Assembly (NCBI RefSeq): GCF_003605405.2
Contig: NZ_QYTW02000006.1
Coordinates: forward strand, 59,934-123,933
Direction of reading: 5' to 3'
Source of the DNA: Siminovitchia terrae
Lineage (GTDB): Bacteria > Bacillota > Bacilli > Bacillales > Bacillaceae_C
Length of the DNA: 64,000 nucleotides
In this document: positions 43,801 through 52,370 of the stretch, piece after piece
How positions within the stretch are numbered: the stretch's first letter is position 1
Layout: the number at the start of each line of letters is the position of its first letter
Notes under the pieces: generated by a model
Databases searched by the model: none
What the model saw: only the letters and a program-made list of their open reading frames with translations
Told to the model about the DNA's origin: nothing
Program-made: the position numbers and the translations under genes

Positions 43801-44414
43801 CTGTCAGATGAGACAGCCCCTGCATTTCCTACTTTTAGTAGTTATTGCAGAACAAGTCGCACAATCCCCCCATTTGGACGTACTGGCGTTGGAGCAAGAG
43901 ATTGCAAGATCTTGCTGACCATGACACGTAATTGTTGAGCCGAATAATAGTCTTTATATACTTGGAACTTTTTTTCAGCTTCCTCGGACAATTCCCTTGC
44001 CATGTCATTTGACGTGACGAATGTCAGTGAATCATCTTTCTTATTCAGCGTGATGACGCCCGCTTGACTATCATAGTCCAACCGTTTTCCTGATTGGTCT
44101 ACTGTTTCGACAACGATGTTGCGCTGTATTTGGTCCTTATCGGAAAACACTTCGCGGATAAGGTAATTTTCAAATACATTGGCTGTCGCCGTAGACTTTT
44201 TTGTTTCAATCTCTTTAGTTGCCCTCCTAAACGCATCACTTGAACGTATAGGGTTCGGCATCCAACTTTCTTCTAGGCCCGATTGTGTAAGGGTTGTTAG
44301 CAAATCATCCCGTTTGACGAGCTGCTTGCCAACAGAAAACCACATCAGGTGACCAAGAATTTCTTCCTCTCCAACATTTTGAACCGCAGTCACATTACCT
44401 AAATCAAGTGCCAT
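40891..44414 (-). CDS. DUF6744-like gene interrupted by a group II intron (exons 43863-44414 and 40891-41241)
   Basis: Exon 1 (43863-44414) starts MALDLGNVTAVQNVGEEEIL and ends at the complete codon for Ile in PTPVRPNGGI. Exon 2 (41241 down to 40891) continues in the same frame as RHYFIPDSHTEGLNKLVKFT and ends IKSEVTKLIENME. Joined, they encode about 300 residues, rich in charged helices at the C-terminal end. The name DUF6744 is from memory of similar phage/plasmid-type proteins and is tentative. The intron runs in the same direction, so splicing could restore the protein. It heads the Spx-like/coiled-coil/RavA/ViaA array. Confidence 0.7.
41242..43862 (-). mobile_element. Complete group II intron with maturase
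   Basis: A 2621-bp element. The 5' end reads GTGCGACTTGTTCTGC on the minus strand (from 43862), the consensus GUGYG start. Near the 3' end the domain V hairpin GAGCCGTATGAAGGG-like core (complement at about 41284-41320, slightly extended as GAGCGCCGTATG) is followed by a domain VI with GGTGGAGATAACCTC and the branch-type A, and the end ...CCTTACCTAT. About 730 bp of domain I-IV structure precedes the maturase gene. The intron lies inside an open frame and not after a terminator, so it relies on splicing. Confidence 0.85.
41335..43134 (-). CDS. ltrA: Group II intron reverse transcriptase/maturase
   Basis: A 599-residue intron-encoded protein. RT domain motifs are KTAGVDGRTIDDF, FIPKPNGDKRPLGIPSMSDR, VVDIDIKGFFDNVNHTLL, GTPQGGILSPLLSNVVLNDL and the catalytic FIVRYADDFKI (YADD, about 278-281). 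The maturase X domain (about 350-450) follows, and the C-terminus has an HNH endonuclease signature: CEITGEFLPAELVHCHHYVP then GGTDTFGNLRILNKFVHKLI. All catalytic residues seem intact, so retrohoming ability is plausible. The length is standard for LtrA-like proteins. It is encoded on the same strand as the interrupted host gene. Confidence 0.95.
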   Translation of the reverse strand: MQAQLRYWDYYGMSDTFDRLYKGSKNGESFDRLYDVITSRENILLAYRTIKTNKGSKTAGVDGRTIDDFKGFTEEEMVDFIRKRLSNYQPMKVRRVFIPKPNGDKRPLGIPSMSDRIIQQAFKQVLEPICEARFYNHSYGFRPLRSTHHAVARVNHLITHNKLHYVVDIDIKGFFDNVNHTLLIKQLWNMGIRDRKVLRIISKMLKAEIDKEGVPTKGTPQGGILSPLLSNVVLNDLDQWVASQWESFPSRTSYCSKSAMFRFLRKGRLKEGFIVRYADDFKILCKDWKSAQKWYHAVKLYLKDRLKLDISPEKSQVVNLRKRESEFLGFSIKAVVKGNKRVANSHISKKKKEKYVAEGRERIKKLKNSPTAKNAQLFNSWVLGIHSYSRIATHVSIDFNEIAHRLAHTLRKRLRNRGKFGKPKNPSPTYERYYKKTYNTFEISGVHLYPIGDIKNFWAANFNPKLIPYDSEGRKLIYRKLKDELMAEIRKLMESNIPNRSVEYFDNRISRYSMKNGKCEITGEFLPAELVHCHHYVPISLGGTDTFGNLRILNKFVHKLIHAKNTQTIDKYRRLINPDKKQLRRINTYREKCNLEPIR

Positions 44415-44526
44415 ATCAAACCATCCTCTCCATAATTAATTTTTAAAAAGAAAAAACGTATCCAAATAGCAATGGGCCATTGAAACACGTTTAATACCAA
44501 ACCTATTTACCTTTGCATTAGTCAGC

Positions 44527-44928
44527 TTACATTTTCAGAAGCTCTTCAAAGTCGAGTTCTTCCGGTAGTGGCTGTTCTAAGCGAATGGATTTTAAAATTT
44601 CAAACTTGATAAGTTTCTTCAAATGAATAGAAACATCCATATCATCATATTCCGCATCACAAACTTCACAGTAATTTTGAGGATAATTGATAATTTGGAT
44701 TACCTGTTCTTTGCCACAAACAATTTCGGTGTGTTGTTTCGGTTTTTTACGGGTAACGGTTGTTTGTCCATTGCAATAGGAGCAAGTAATAGTGGGAACG
44801 CTTCCCTGCATGTCGTTGACGGATTGCTTTACCATTTCGTCAATCGAGAGAGCATACAGGCTTGCTTTTAGCTTTGCGATTGTCTTTTCCCGTTCATCCA
44901 GTTGCACGACCAAGTATTTTTCTGTCAT
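44527..44928 (-). CDS. YgiT/MqsA-like zinc-finger protein (possible antitoxin)
   Basis: A 133-residue protein from the ATG at 44928 (AGAAGG upstream, 5-base spacing). The central part has two CxxC pairs, CSYCNGQTTV and YCEVCDAEY, forming a zinc finger like that of YgiT/MqsA antitoxins. The N-terminus (LVVQLDEREKTIAKLKASLY) is a coiled helix, and the C-terminus is a short helical region; the usual MqsA HTH domain is absent. It begins 32 bp after the DUF4258-like gene, which fits a toxin-antitoxin pair, but other regulatory roles are possible. Confidence 0.6.
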   Translation of the reverse strand: MTEKYLVVQLDEREKTIAKLKASLYALSIDEMVKQSVNDMQGSVPTITCSYCNGQTTVTRKKPKQHTEIVCGKEQVIQIINYPQNYCEVCDAEYDDMDVSIHLKKLIKFEILKSIRLEQPLPEELDFEELLKM

Positions 44929-44959
44929 TGAAACCTTCTCCTTTTGTTTTTTCTTCCCA

Positions 44960-45397
44960 TCATTCCACGTCTTCGGGATTGCAGAAGCATATCCGCTTGT
45001 TGAATCGATCGTTCCATTTCCATGCATGTGACTTCGGATTGTATGCTGTAACAGCCACCCAAAGATCATCGCTTACCATATCGAAAACGACATGAAGGGG
45101 GCGAAAATTTCGACCGACATAGCCAAGCAGCACTATGGATTTTGACTTTGTTGTCTTATTTCGTTCGATCACCCAACCGTAAGAAATGATTTCTTTCACA
45201 TCGACTTCCGAAACAGAACGTTCCAGACTTCTTTTTTGAAAGTGCTTGTCGAAAACGACTTTCGCCTTTCCTTTTTCGATTTTTTCCAGAAACCGATCCA
45301 ATTCCTTCTGACCGAGAGGACAGAACCGTTGTTGCAATTCTTCCCATCGCTCACGTTTTCGTTTACATTCATGCTGATTGTTGCATTCAATCGTCAT
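44960..45397 (-). CDS. DUF4258-like possible toxin (MqsR/RelE-type)
   Basis: About 145 residues, taking the ATG at 45397. The upstream ribosome binding site is weak, and a longer frame to 45562 runs through hairpin DNA. The centre matches the DUF4258 pattern: FDKHFQKRSLERSVSEVDVK then IISYGWVIE and RPLHVVFDMVSDDLWVAVTA. HxxxR and the final basic strand are typical of MqsR-like RNase toxins. The N-terminal part is Cys/Arg-rich (CNNQHECKRKRERWEELQQR). Followed by a YgiT-like zinc-finger gene, it is read as a candidate toxin-antitoxin pair. Confidence 0.6.
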   Translation of the reverse strand: MTIECNNQHECKRKRERWEELQQRFCPLGQKELDRFLEKIEKGKAKVVFDKHFQKRSLERSVSEVDVKEIISYGWVIERNKTTKSKSIVLLGYVGRNFRPLHVVFDMVSDDLWVAVTAYNPKSHAWKWNDRFNKRICFCNPEDVE

Positions 45398-45433
45398 TTT
45401 GTTCGCCGTATATGCAACACAGAAGGAAGACCC

Positions 45434-45460
45434 CTCTGTATAAACTGCATACAGAGGGCC
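45434..45460. promoter_or_regulatory. 10-bp perfect hairpin upstream of DUF4258-like gene
   Basis: CCCTCTGTAT, 7-base loop, ATACAGAGGG. It lies about 40 bp upstream of the ATG at 45397, with no T run on the transcript side, so it is more likely a leader structure or operator than a terminator. Confidence 0.5.
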
Positions 45461-45490
45461 TATCCTCCTTTCATGAATTTTGAAAACACA

Positions 45491-45530
45491 AAAAAGCCGA
45501 TGAATCCCGAAGGAAACAATCGACTTTTTA
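45491..45530 (-). terminator. Terminator
   Basis: On the minus strand AAAAAGTCGAT, loop, ATCGGCTTTTTT. It would end transcripts coming from the membrane-protein gene at 45797. Between 45531 and 45796 no gene was found. Confidence 0.7.
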
Positions 45531-45796
45531 TATATTGACGCGCCGAAACGCGAAAATATCAAAACTTATTTAGTTTGCAAAAATGCAATTCCCACTCACT
45601 AAGAGTCCGCCTTCCATTTCTTTTTTGGAAGAATACAAAGGCGAAAAAATTTGTGTCGAATCTCCTTTGAGAAAGAAACAAAGGTGTGACGACTTCTACA
45701 AAACGAGTAGCTCAATGATAATTATATACATACAGTGTAACAAATACACTGAATGAATACAAGGGAAATTGAATCGCTTATATTTCAAAAATGCAG

Positions 45797-46228
45797 TTAA
45801 CTGTGAATATCTTTACTAGAATAAATAAACGCTTGAAATATTTGAGAGAACATAAATATAATAAAACTCACTAACAAAGCAAACGTTACCGATACTTTAA
45901 ATGCAGCAAAATCGTTAGCTTTAGATGCAAAAATAGAGATACTTAAATGAGTGATTAAATAGAGATATGATAAACTTAATGATGTTTTTATCCTTTCAAT
46001 AATAAACTTATCTAAAACTACTTCTTTATTAAACATGCTTTTCTTTTTGATATTAACTACGACTTCTTTGGTTAAAAAGCCAAAACTTACTACAACTGCT
46101 ACTGAAAATATAACCCCATTAAAAATATTCCCACTAACAAAAAAGTTATATGCGACAAAGGTGAAAATCGATATAAACAATAAATTAACCAAAAACTTCA
46201 GGAATTTTGGAACTCTTATTAAACTCAC
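45797..46228 (-). CDS. Hypothetical membrane protein, four TM
   Basis: A 143-residue protein with four hydrophobic helices (FLVNLLFISIFTFVAYNFFV, GVIFSVAVVVSFGFLT, SLSLSYLYLITHLSISIF, VSVTFALLVSFIIFMFSQ) and short loops. AAGGGAGCGA precedes the ATG. No known family. It lies beside the IS1380 element, and composition is AT-rich like the rest of the left part. Confidence 0.5.
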   Translation of the reverse strand: MSLIRVPKFLKFLVNLLFISIFTFVAYNFFVSGNIFNGVIFSVAVVVSFGFLTKEVVVNIKKKSMFNKEVVLDKFIIERIKTSLSLSYLYLITHLSISIFASKANDFAAFKVSVTFALLVSFIIFMFSQIFQAFIYSSKDIHS

Positions 46229-46377
46229 TAAGAATCGCTCCCTTCTATAATATAAAAAACTTCTTTTATCCTGAATTACGAAAGTAAAATCTAGTTACTA
46301 AATGCAAAAAGGGCTCCAGCCTTTGGTATAATTGAGTTTGCGAGAACTACAATCCCAAAGAAAGGAGCACCTTTAAG

Positions 46378-47676
46378 GTGAAGTTTATCACAAATCTATC
46401 AAATATAAAAGTTAACTTTAACTTGGAAAACGCAACCAATATAGCGGGATTGCTGCCCTTCCTTCAGTTCCTGAAACAAATGGAAATCGAAAACACTTTT
46501 CGGTGTTTTGACCCAATCAAAAAAAGCAATTCGCAATTCCCATTTCGTAAGATTATTATCTATCTGATCATTGGATGGGTCGCGTCCTGTACACGTCTCT
46601 TCCACTTTCGTTCCATGCAGAAGGATGCCATGATCCAACAGTTTATGGGTGGCAAGTGCCCGCATCATACTTTACTGGGCAAAGACTTAAGGTCTCTCGC
46701 GAAATTCAATGTACAGCTTGATGTCAAAGAGCTGATGCACGATATCATTGAACCTGCCCTGCCATCATCCTTGATTTTGGATTTTGACTCAACCATCGAA
46801 ACCGTTTATGGAAATCAGGAACTGGCTAAAAAAGGGCCAAACTCTCATAAACCGGGCCGTAAAAGCTACCATCCCTTGCTTGTATATGAAGGGAAGACCC
46901 GATTATGCCTGAATGCAGCTCTGCGGCCCGGAAACCGACATACTGCCGACAATGCCATTGAGCTGGCAAAAGAGACGTTGAATCTGCTCTCTGAGTCCCA
47001 ATCCGTCTCTTATGGGCGGTTTGACAAAGGCTTTGCCGGAGAGGACTTTTATAGCTTTTGGGAAGGAAAGCAGATTGACTACGTTGGAAAACTGAAATGG
47101 ACGAGCCGTTTAGCCAAAGCCGTTTATACAGATCCCGGTCCATGGATTCGATTTGTCGATGAAGACATCGTCATTGAAGGAAAGACGATTGAATATCAAG
47201 CAACTTCCTGGAATAAGCCAAGGCGTGTTTCCGTGATCCGAAAAGCTGATCGTTTTGAAATGGATCAAGTACAATTTGTAGACTTTATCTGGGAACATGA
47301 AGCAATGGTCCATACGATGGATTGGACTCCGATTGATATATGGCGGTTTTACAACCAAAGAGCCTGCATGGAAAATTACATTAAGGAAGCCAAGTACGGG
47401 TTCTCTATCAACCGAATCCCTACCGGCTCATTCAAAGCCAATGAACTGGATTTATTGATCAAATTATTTGCGTACAATCTGTTTGAGCTTTTTAAGATGG
47501 ATCATTGCCCAACTCCGATGAAAAGCTACACGATCCAAAGATTTCGTAGGGAAATCGTTCAGGCAGCAGGTGTATTCACCTTTCACGCCAGACAAACCAT
47601 GTTAAAGATTCAGGAAGCCTACCTTCATAAACGGGCTTTTTTGAACATGATCCAAAGCGTGAAAAAACTAGAGTGA
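46378..47676 (+). mobile_element. IS1380-family transposase
   Basis: A 432-residue DDE transposase. The first Asp lies in LILDFDSTIETVYGNQE (about 132-148), followed by PLLVYEGKTRLCLNAALRPG, the second Asp in YGRFDKGFAGED, and the Glu in MENYIKEAKYGFSINRIPTG, all of which are the IS1380 pattern. The start is a GTG at 46378 downstream of AAAGGAG. The leader has inverted-repeat DNA (GGGCTCC at 46310 and GGAGCACC at 46363), which may include the left end. No matching right inverted repeat was found before the hsdM fragment, so the element may be incomplete at that end. Confidence 0.85.
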
Positions 47677-47691
47677 CCATTTGAAGCTCCG

Positions 47692-47769
47692 ATGTCCTCA
47701 CTCTTGGCAGCGATAGGAGTAGTAGGTGCGGTTTTTTTCAACATCGGTCTTAGAGGCATATTAAATTAA
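47692..47769 (+). CDS. Very small hydrophobic ORF (25 residues)
   Basis: ATG at 47692, immediately after the transposase, opens 25 hydrophobic codons (SSLLAAIGVVGAVFFNIGLR, then GILN, stop at 47769). No clear ribosome binding site. It could be the 3' remnant of a membrane-protein gene cut by the insertion. It stops 9 bp before the end of the truncated hsdM on the other strand. Confidence 0.3.
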   Translation: MSSLLAAIGVVGAVFFNIGLRGILN

Positions 47770-47777
47770 AAAAATTA

Positions 47778-49046
47778 TTAATGAGCCCATAACAACCCCA
47801 ATAGACCCTTGTGATAATACCTCGTTATAGATGGAAAAATATCCCGCTCACGCAGACGGTTCTTGTTGCCATCTTTAATGTAGTCATGGCTTGCGTCAAT
47901 CATAAAGATGCCATCGCGCTCGTCTGCTCCTTCCTTGTCAATAACAATAATGCAAGCAGGAATACCCGTTCCATAAAACAAGTTGGCGGGCAGACCTATG
48001 ATTCCTTTAATGTATCCCTTGTCCACTATAGACTGCCGGATTGTCGCCTCGGCGTTGCCACGAAACAGGACGCCGTGGGGTAAGATTACGGCAGCCTTTC
48101 CATTACGTTTCAGCGACTTTAATATATGAAGCAACCACGCGAAGTCGCCATTTTTCTCCGGAGGCCTGTCGCCATATCCGTCAAAGCGACCGTACTCTTT
48201 GAGTCCGTCTGTCCAGTTCTTTGTGGAGAACGGAGGATTAGCGACCACAAAGTCAAAACGGCGAAGCGTAGTTTTCTCGTCATCATCCTCAAAAAACTGC
48301 GGGTCGGAAAAAGTGCTGTAGTTGCCGGCAATCTCTCCAGAGGCTTTGTTATGCAACACAAGGTTCATTTTAGCGAGACCCGCAGTAGCGATGTCCTTCT
48401 CTTGGCCGTAGATGGCCACTTCAAAAGGCGCTTCATCAGCCGCTCTGATAAGCAATGAGCCTGATCCGCATGCCGGGTCGTATACGGATGTGTCTCTTTT
48501 TGTCGCCCGGTCAATGCCAATAACCTTCGCGAGAATCCGTGAAACCTCAGCGGGCGTGTAGAATTGTCCTTTGCTCTTTCCGCTCTCAGTCGCAAAGTTG
48601 CGCATCAGATATTCATAAGCATCTCCGATGATGTCGTCGCCGTTGGCACGATTACTGGAAAAATTCAGTTCTGGTCTGCGGAATATGGAAATCAGCCCGC
48701 TGAGTTTGTCCACCATTTCTTGGCCTTTGCCCAGCTTGGTCTCATCGTTAAAATGAGCGTTGTCGATAACTCCGCGCAATCCGTTTGCTTCAGCGAGTTT
48801 GGCAATGACTTTATCCATTTCCTCGCCGATGTTCTTATTACCTATAAGGGCAACCATGTCATCGAAACTGCCGCCTTCAGGAACCTCAATGTCCGCATAA
48901 GCCACACCCTTAAACCTGTCGGAAACGTACTTTACGAACAGGATCGTCAGAATATAGTCTTTGTATTGAGAAGCGTCCATGCCGCCCCGTAATTTATCAC
49001 AACTCGCCCATAGAGAGCTGTAAAGTTCGCTCTTTTTCACTGCCAT
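47778..49046 (-). pseudogene. hsdM: Type I restriction methyltransferase HsdM, 3'-truncated
   Basis: A 422-codon frame of the type I N6-adenine methyltransferase. The N-terminal HsdM domain (ELYSSLWASCDKLRGGMDAS) and the methylase domain with motif I VYDPACGSGSLLIRAA (about 183-198) and motif IV FVVANPPFSTKNW (about 255-267) are intact. The C-terminus after LRERDIF turns into unrelated residues (PSITRYYHKGLLGLL) and stops, so the last 60-100 codons and any hsdS/hsdR downstream were lost, probably with the IS1380 insertion. No specificity or restriction subunit is in the window, so the system is dead. Confidence 0.85.
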
Positions 49047-49382
49047 GTTATTTGTCTCCTAATCTGCTGAACCGCCGTAAATTCTGTTAAGGGCAGATTT
49101 ATTTTGCCCCCGACGACAATGAGGGGGCTAAGGTCATCCCCTGAATTATCCATGAAGCAACCCTTGCCTATGCTTCTACATTTTACAACTTGGGCTTGGT
49201 GGCACCGAAAGTTGAGTAAGTACGTAAATTCGACAGCCTTAAATTAAATTCCTGCAATTTATCCACTAAAAAACGAACCCGCGCTTGGAAGAAGCGCAAC
49301 GAATGATTCGATAAACTTCGTTATAGTACCAAGGTTGGAGAATTCCTAACAATAGTAATAACAAGCCGATTCCACCAGGCAA
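49047..49382. other. Gene-free junction with hairpin, composition change
   Basis: GCCCCC and GGGGGC around 49109-49132 form a short hairpin, and the rest is unremarkable. It marks the transition from AT-rich DNA to the more GC-rich right part. No gene or clear repeat was found. Confidence 0.5.
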
Positions 49383-51347
49383 TCATTTTGAGCCTACAAT
49401 GTGAGGCCTGCCAAACAGCACTTGTTTATCCGAATCGAACAGCCCGCGATAAACCACTTGTCCCCGAGTGGAGGAAGCGTCCACTACTTTGCCGTCTCCC
49501 GCATAAATGCCGACATGAGTAATATCCATGAATCTGCCATTACGCTCGTAGCTCCAAAACACAAGGTCACCTGGAACCAAGTCGGCCGCGCTTACTGTCA
49601 GACCATTCTCCACGCAAAATCTGGCCTGCTCCGCAGCGGTTCGCGGCAAGCTGATACCCAGTTGACGATAAACCCATTGGACGAGATAGCTGCAATCCGT
49701 AAAGTGGTCCTGACCGGCCTTTGGTTGGCTGTACGGATCGCCTAGACGAGTCAGCGCCAACTTGACGGCTTCACTGCCCAGTTCCCCTTCGGGCAATTGC
49801 TGTTGAACCAAATCAAGCTGCTCCGGCGTCAAGCCAATATCCGCATCTTTTCCAAGTATCGCAAACATAAGCGGGCGGAACTCCTCGGACAGCATTTCCT
49901 TCATTAATTCTATCTGTTCATTTGTAAAGCGGTATATATCTGCCTGTTGCTCCGCAGTATGGCTAGTGACGGTAATATGCAAAATGCGCTCATATCGGGT
50001 AATCGTCTCTTCGCTGGTGCTCCCGTCCTCATGTTCTACCGTAACCGTTTCCTTATGTTCTACCGTTTCAACACGAGATTCCAGCGAATTCATATCCCAA
50101 AACACCGATCGGATGATACCGATTCTTGTTGCATCAAGCGTGGCCACATCCATTCCGTTTTCCGCATCCGTGACGGTCTTCACGGCAAAGACGGCGATAA
50201 TGTCCATCCAGTTATCAATTCGAGTGTTGTCCGCGCTGCCGGGATAATGAAATTCCACCCGGTCTACATTTCCAGCGGATCGCTGTAATTCTGCCAGCCG
50301 GGCGGCAAATTCATCGTCTATTTCCTGAACGATTCGGGTAAGCGGCTTTACATCGGCATCCGTATTTTCAACTGACACAAAGATACCGAAAGGAGAGGAA
50401 ATAACCGCCGCGCTCACCATGACAATGCACAAAACTACAATTACCGAACCGCTGATCCCCAAAAGCGCCGTCAATCCATTGACAAGCAAGGCGGTGGCTC
50501 TTACAACCATTTTAATGATAAGGCGATTCAATCTCGCGATGGCTCGCGCGGTTTGAATGGATCGGTGGGCAGACATCGCCATCTGCGCAGCCCGCTGTGC
50601 TTCATTGACGGCATTCATTTTCCCTTCAGTTTGGGCATCCGAATGATTGTTAACGTGCTCTAGCCGATGCCCATTTTTTATAAATGGCGATAATGTCTTA
50701 AAATTTCGTACTTTCCGTTTGATCGTATAACCTGATTGTTTTGATATAGCAGAGGGGACTCGGGTTAACGGTTTCACGCGTCCATTTGCTGAACGAGATA
50801 CCGCGCCGGAGAATGTTTCCTTCTTCCCGGCCGGTTTTGGATGTCCGATATCCCGTTTTTGCATCCGTTCAGGAAAGCTGCCTGTTCGAGAACAATGCAG
50901 AAGCCGGGCATTGACCCGGCTCCGTATAAAACGTTGTTTTCCTGAATGCGAGCCAGAAGACAAGACGTATTTTCCATTAACCGGCTTACGGAGACGTATG
51001 CTACGGGCAAGTCGCGGTGTACGCGCAATCGAAGACTCCGCATTAACATCAATCGGGCTCTGACTTGTGACAGAATCACCATCTGGCAACGGCCGCCTTT
51101 TTAGAATGTGCCGGATCAATCTCTTGTTGATACGCAGACTCATCCCCATTTGGGCACGAATCGTTTTTTTCGTAGCCGCTGCGGAATGGCGCTGCGCATA
51201 TTCAACTGGAGACGAGGAAGTCGTCTTGTCATTCTCAACTTGCCGCTTGGCACGATCGCTTGAACGCCTTACACGATGCAACACGTTTGGGAATCTGTCC
51301 AGACGTTTGATGTCTTTAACAACACTCCTCGTTTTAATTTCCTTCAT
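49383..51347 (-). CDS. CwlT-like NlpC/P60 peptidoglycan hydrolase of conjugative element (CD1108 type)
   Basis: About 654 residues. A long, very basic N-terminal region (about 1-270, many Arg/Lys/Ser) precedes a TM helix (about residues 295-325: GLTALLGISGSVIVVLCIVM). A middle domain follows, and the C-terminal 110 residues form an NlpC/P60 domain with the catalytic Cys in HFTDCSYLVQWVYRQLGISL and His in DITHVGIYAGDGK. Such proteins cut peptidoglycan during conjugation (Tn916 orf14, CwlT). The ATG at 51347 is chosen to avoid overlap with the DUF6075 gene; the GGGAG ribosome binding site is about 13 bases upstream. Confidence 0.8.
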   Translation of the reverse strand: MKEIKTRSVVKDIKRLDRFPNVLHRVRRSSDRAKRQVENDKTTSSSPVEYAQRHSAAATKKTIRAQMGMSLRINKRLIRHILKRRPLPDGDSVTSQSPIDVNAESSIARTPRLARSIRLRKPVNGKYVLSSGSHSGKQRFIRSRVNARLLHCSRTGSFPERMQKRDIGHPKPAGKKETFSGAVSRSANGRVKPLTRVPSAISKQSGYTIKRKVRNFKTLSPFIKNGHRLEHVNNHSDAQTEGKMNAVNEAQRAAQMAMSAHRSIQTARAIARLNRLIIKMVVRATALLVNGLTALLGISGSVIVVLCIVMVSAAVISSPFGIFVSVENTDADVKPLTRIVQEIDDEFAARLAELQRSAGNVDRVEFHYPGSADNTRIDNWMDIIAVFAVKTVTDAENGMDVATLDATRIGIIRSVFWDMNSLESRVETVEHKETVTVEHEDGSTSEETITRYERILHITVTSHTAEQQADIYRFTNEQIELMKEMLSEEFRPLMFAILGKDADIGLTPEQLDLVQQQLPEGELGSEAVKLALTRLGDPYSQPKAGQDHFTDCSYLVQWVYRQLGISLPRTAAEQARFCVENGLTVSAADLVPGDLVFWSYERNGRFMDITHVGIYAGDGKVVDASSTRGQVVYRGLFDSDKQVLFGRPHIVGSK

Positions 51348-51379
51348 CGTCCCATTCCACTCCCGTCGTTGGCAGCCAT

Positions 51380-51787
51380 TCAGCGAATTTGTTCGGCCAG
51401 CCGATTGATCGTTCTCTCGTGACTTCGGCAATATTCGGGATAACGAAGACGAATCGCTTCAAAAAAGTAGGGGGCATAGCTGCAATCGAATAATTCGTGG
51501 GGAGTGGAGTAACGTTCGCCGCCTGCTTCGGTCCAGCCGTTCCATAAATTAAAGGCGAGCCGACACACTCGAATGGAACTGCCGGTTTGCCAAGGGGCCG
51601 AAAGACCTTCGGGCTTAATGCCGCTATTGGAAAAATCATACAAATCGCGGATATAACTTCTGGTTTCCCGGGAAATGCCCAATGTATAGAAAAGTGCCCG
51701 ATGGTACCCGTCGTTGCATTTCCTTTCATCCAGCATCTGAACATAAAATCTCTCGTGTTCCTCATCTCGAAATCGAATCGAATGCAT
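51380..51787 (-). CDS. DUF6075-like protein of the same conjugative module
   Basis: A 135-residue protein whose pattern (FRDEEHERFYVQMLDERKCN, DGYHRALFYTLGISRETRSY, SSIRVCRLAFNLWNGW) matches the small DUF6075 proteins seen next to CD1108-type mobile-element genes. No catalytic motif is visible; function unknown. It lies between the sigma-like gene and the NlpC/P60 gene on the same strand. A weak start and a basic middle suggest an RNA- or DNA-binding role at most. Confidence 0.65.
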   Translation of the reverse strand: MHSIRFRDEEHERFYVQMLDERKCNDGYHRALFYTLGISRETRSYIRDLYDFSNSGIKPEGLSAPWQTGSSIRVCRLAFNLWNGWTEAGGERYSTPHELFDCSYAPYFFEAIRLRYPEYCRSHERTINRLAEQIR

Positions 51788-51904
51788 CGCTACAAACCCC
51801 TTTCATGGAAAATGAGCGGCTGGTTGCAACCAGCCGCTGACTGAACATGGTCCTCTATATAACAGTTCATTTTGGCAGGAAAATCGGACCCTCCGACGAA
51901 ACAA

Positions 51905-52324
51905 TTACATGTTTTTGAGCAAGTATTCCATTTGTTTCAAGCCTCTTTGGATAGATTTACGAACCGCCCGCTCATCGACATGCTCGGCTCTGGCAATAGC
52001 GACTTTGCTCATGCCCAAGAAATAATGGGCATAGATCCGTCTGGCGGATTTCACCGGCAATTGGCACATAGCTTCATAAAGTTGCTGCCGTGAAAGTTTG
52101 CGCTCGTAATACTCCTCCGGTGAAATCGAAAGAAATAAAACATGCTGCTCAATCCCGTCATTGCGATCAAGCGAAAAATAGGCCCGATGGCGATACGTTC
52201 GCAGCCTGTAGGCGCTTTCTTCCAAGTCGAAGCGGCGGATTTCATGGGCAACTTCTTCATCTACATCGACCCATACATCCGTCTTAAAAAAAGGATACAT
52301 ATTCCGCAAATTCATCTTTTTCAT
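51905..52324 (-). CDS. Sigma-70-like (region 4) regulator of mobile element
   Basis: A 139-residue protein. The C-terminal half has a region-4-type helix-turn-helix: RIYAHYFLGMSKVAIARAEH then VDERAVRKSIQRGLKQMEYL. The N-terminal half lacks a clear region 2, so it may act as a minimal sigma factor or a DNA-binding regulator. The ribosome binding site GGAGGG lies 6 bases before the ATG, inside a strong hairpin (52331-52370). It is the first gene of the NlpC/P60-DUF6075 module. Confidence 0.75.
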   Translation of the reverse strand: MKKMNLRNMYPFFKTDVWVDVDEEVAHEIRRFDLEESAYRLRTYRHRAYFSLDRNDGIEQHVLFLSISPEEYYERKLSRQQLYEAMCQLPVKSARRIYAHYFLGMSKVAIARAEHVDERAVRKSIQRGLKQMEYLLKNM

Positions 52325-52330
52325 TCAAGT

Positions 52331-52370
52331 CCCTCCATTTTGGTTTGTTGGCAAACCAAAACAGAGGGGG
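52331..52370 (-). promoter_or_regulatory. Leader hairpin that sequesters the sigma gene's ribosome binding site
   Basis: On the minus strand CCCTC-TG-TTTTGGTTTG, loop CCAA, CAAACCAAAA-TG-GAGGG. The 3' GAGGG is the Shine-Dalgarno of the gene at 52324, so folding would block its translation. Confidence 0.7.
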
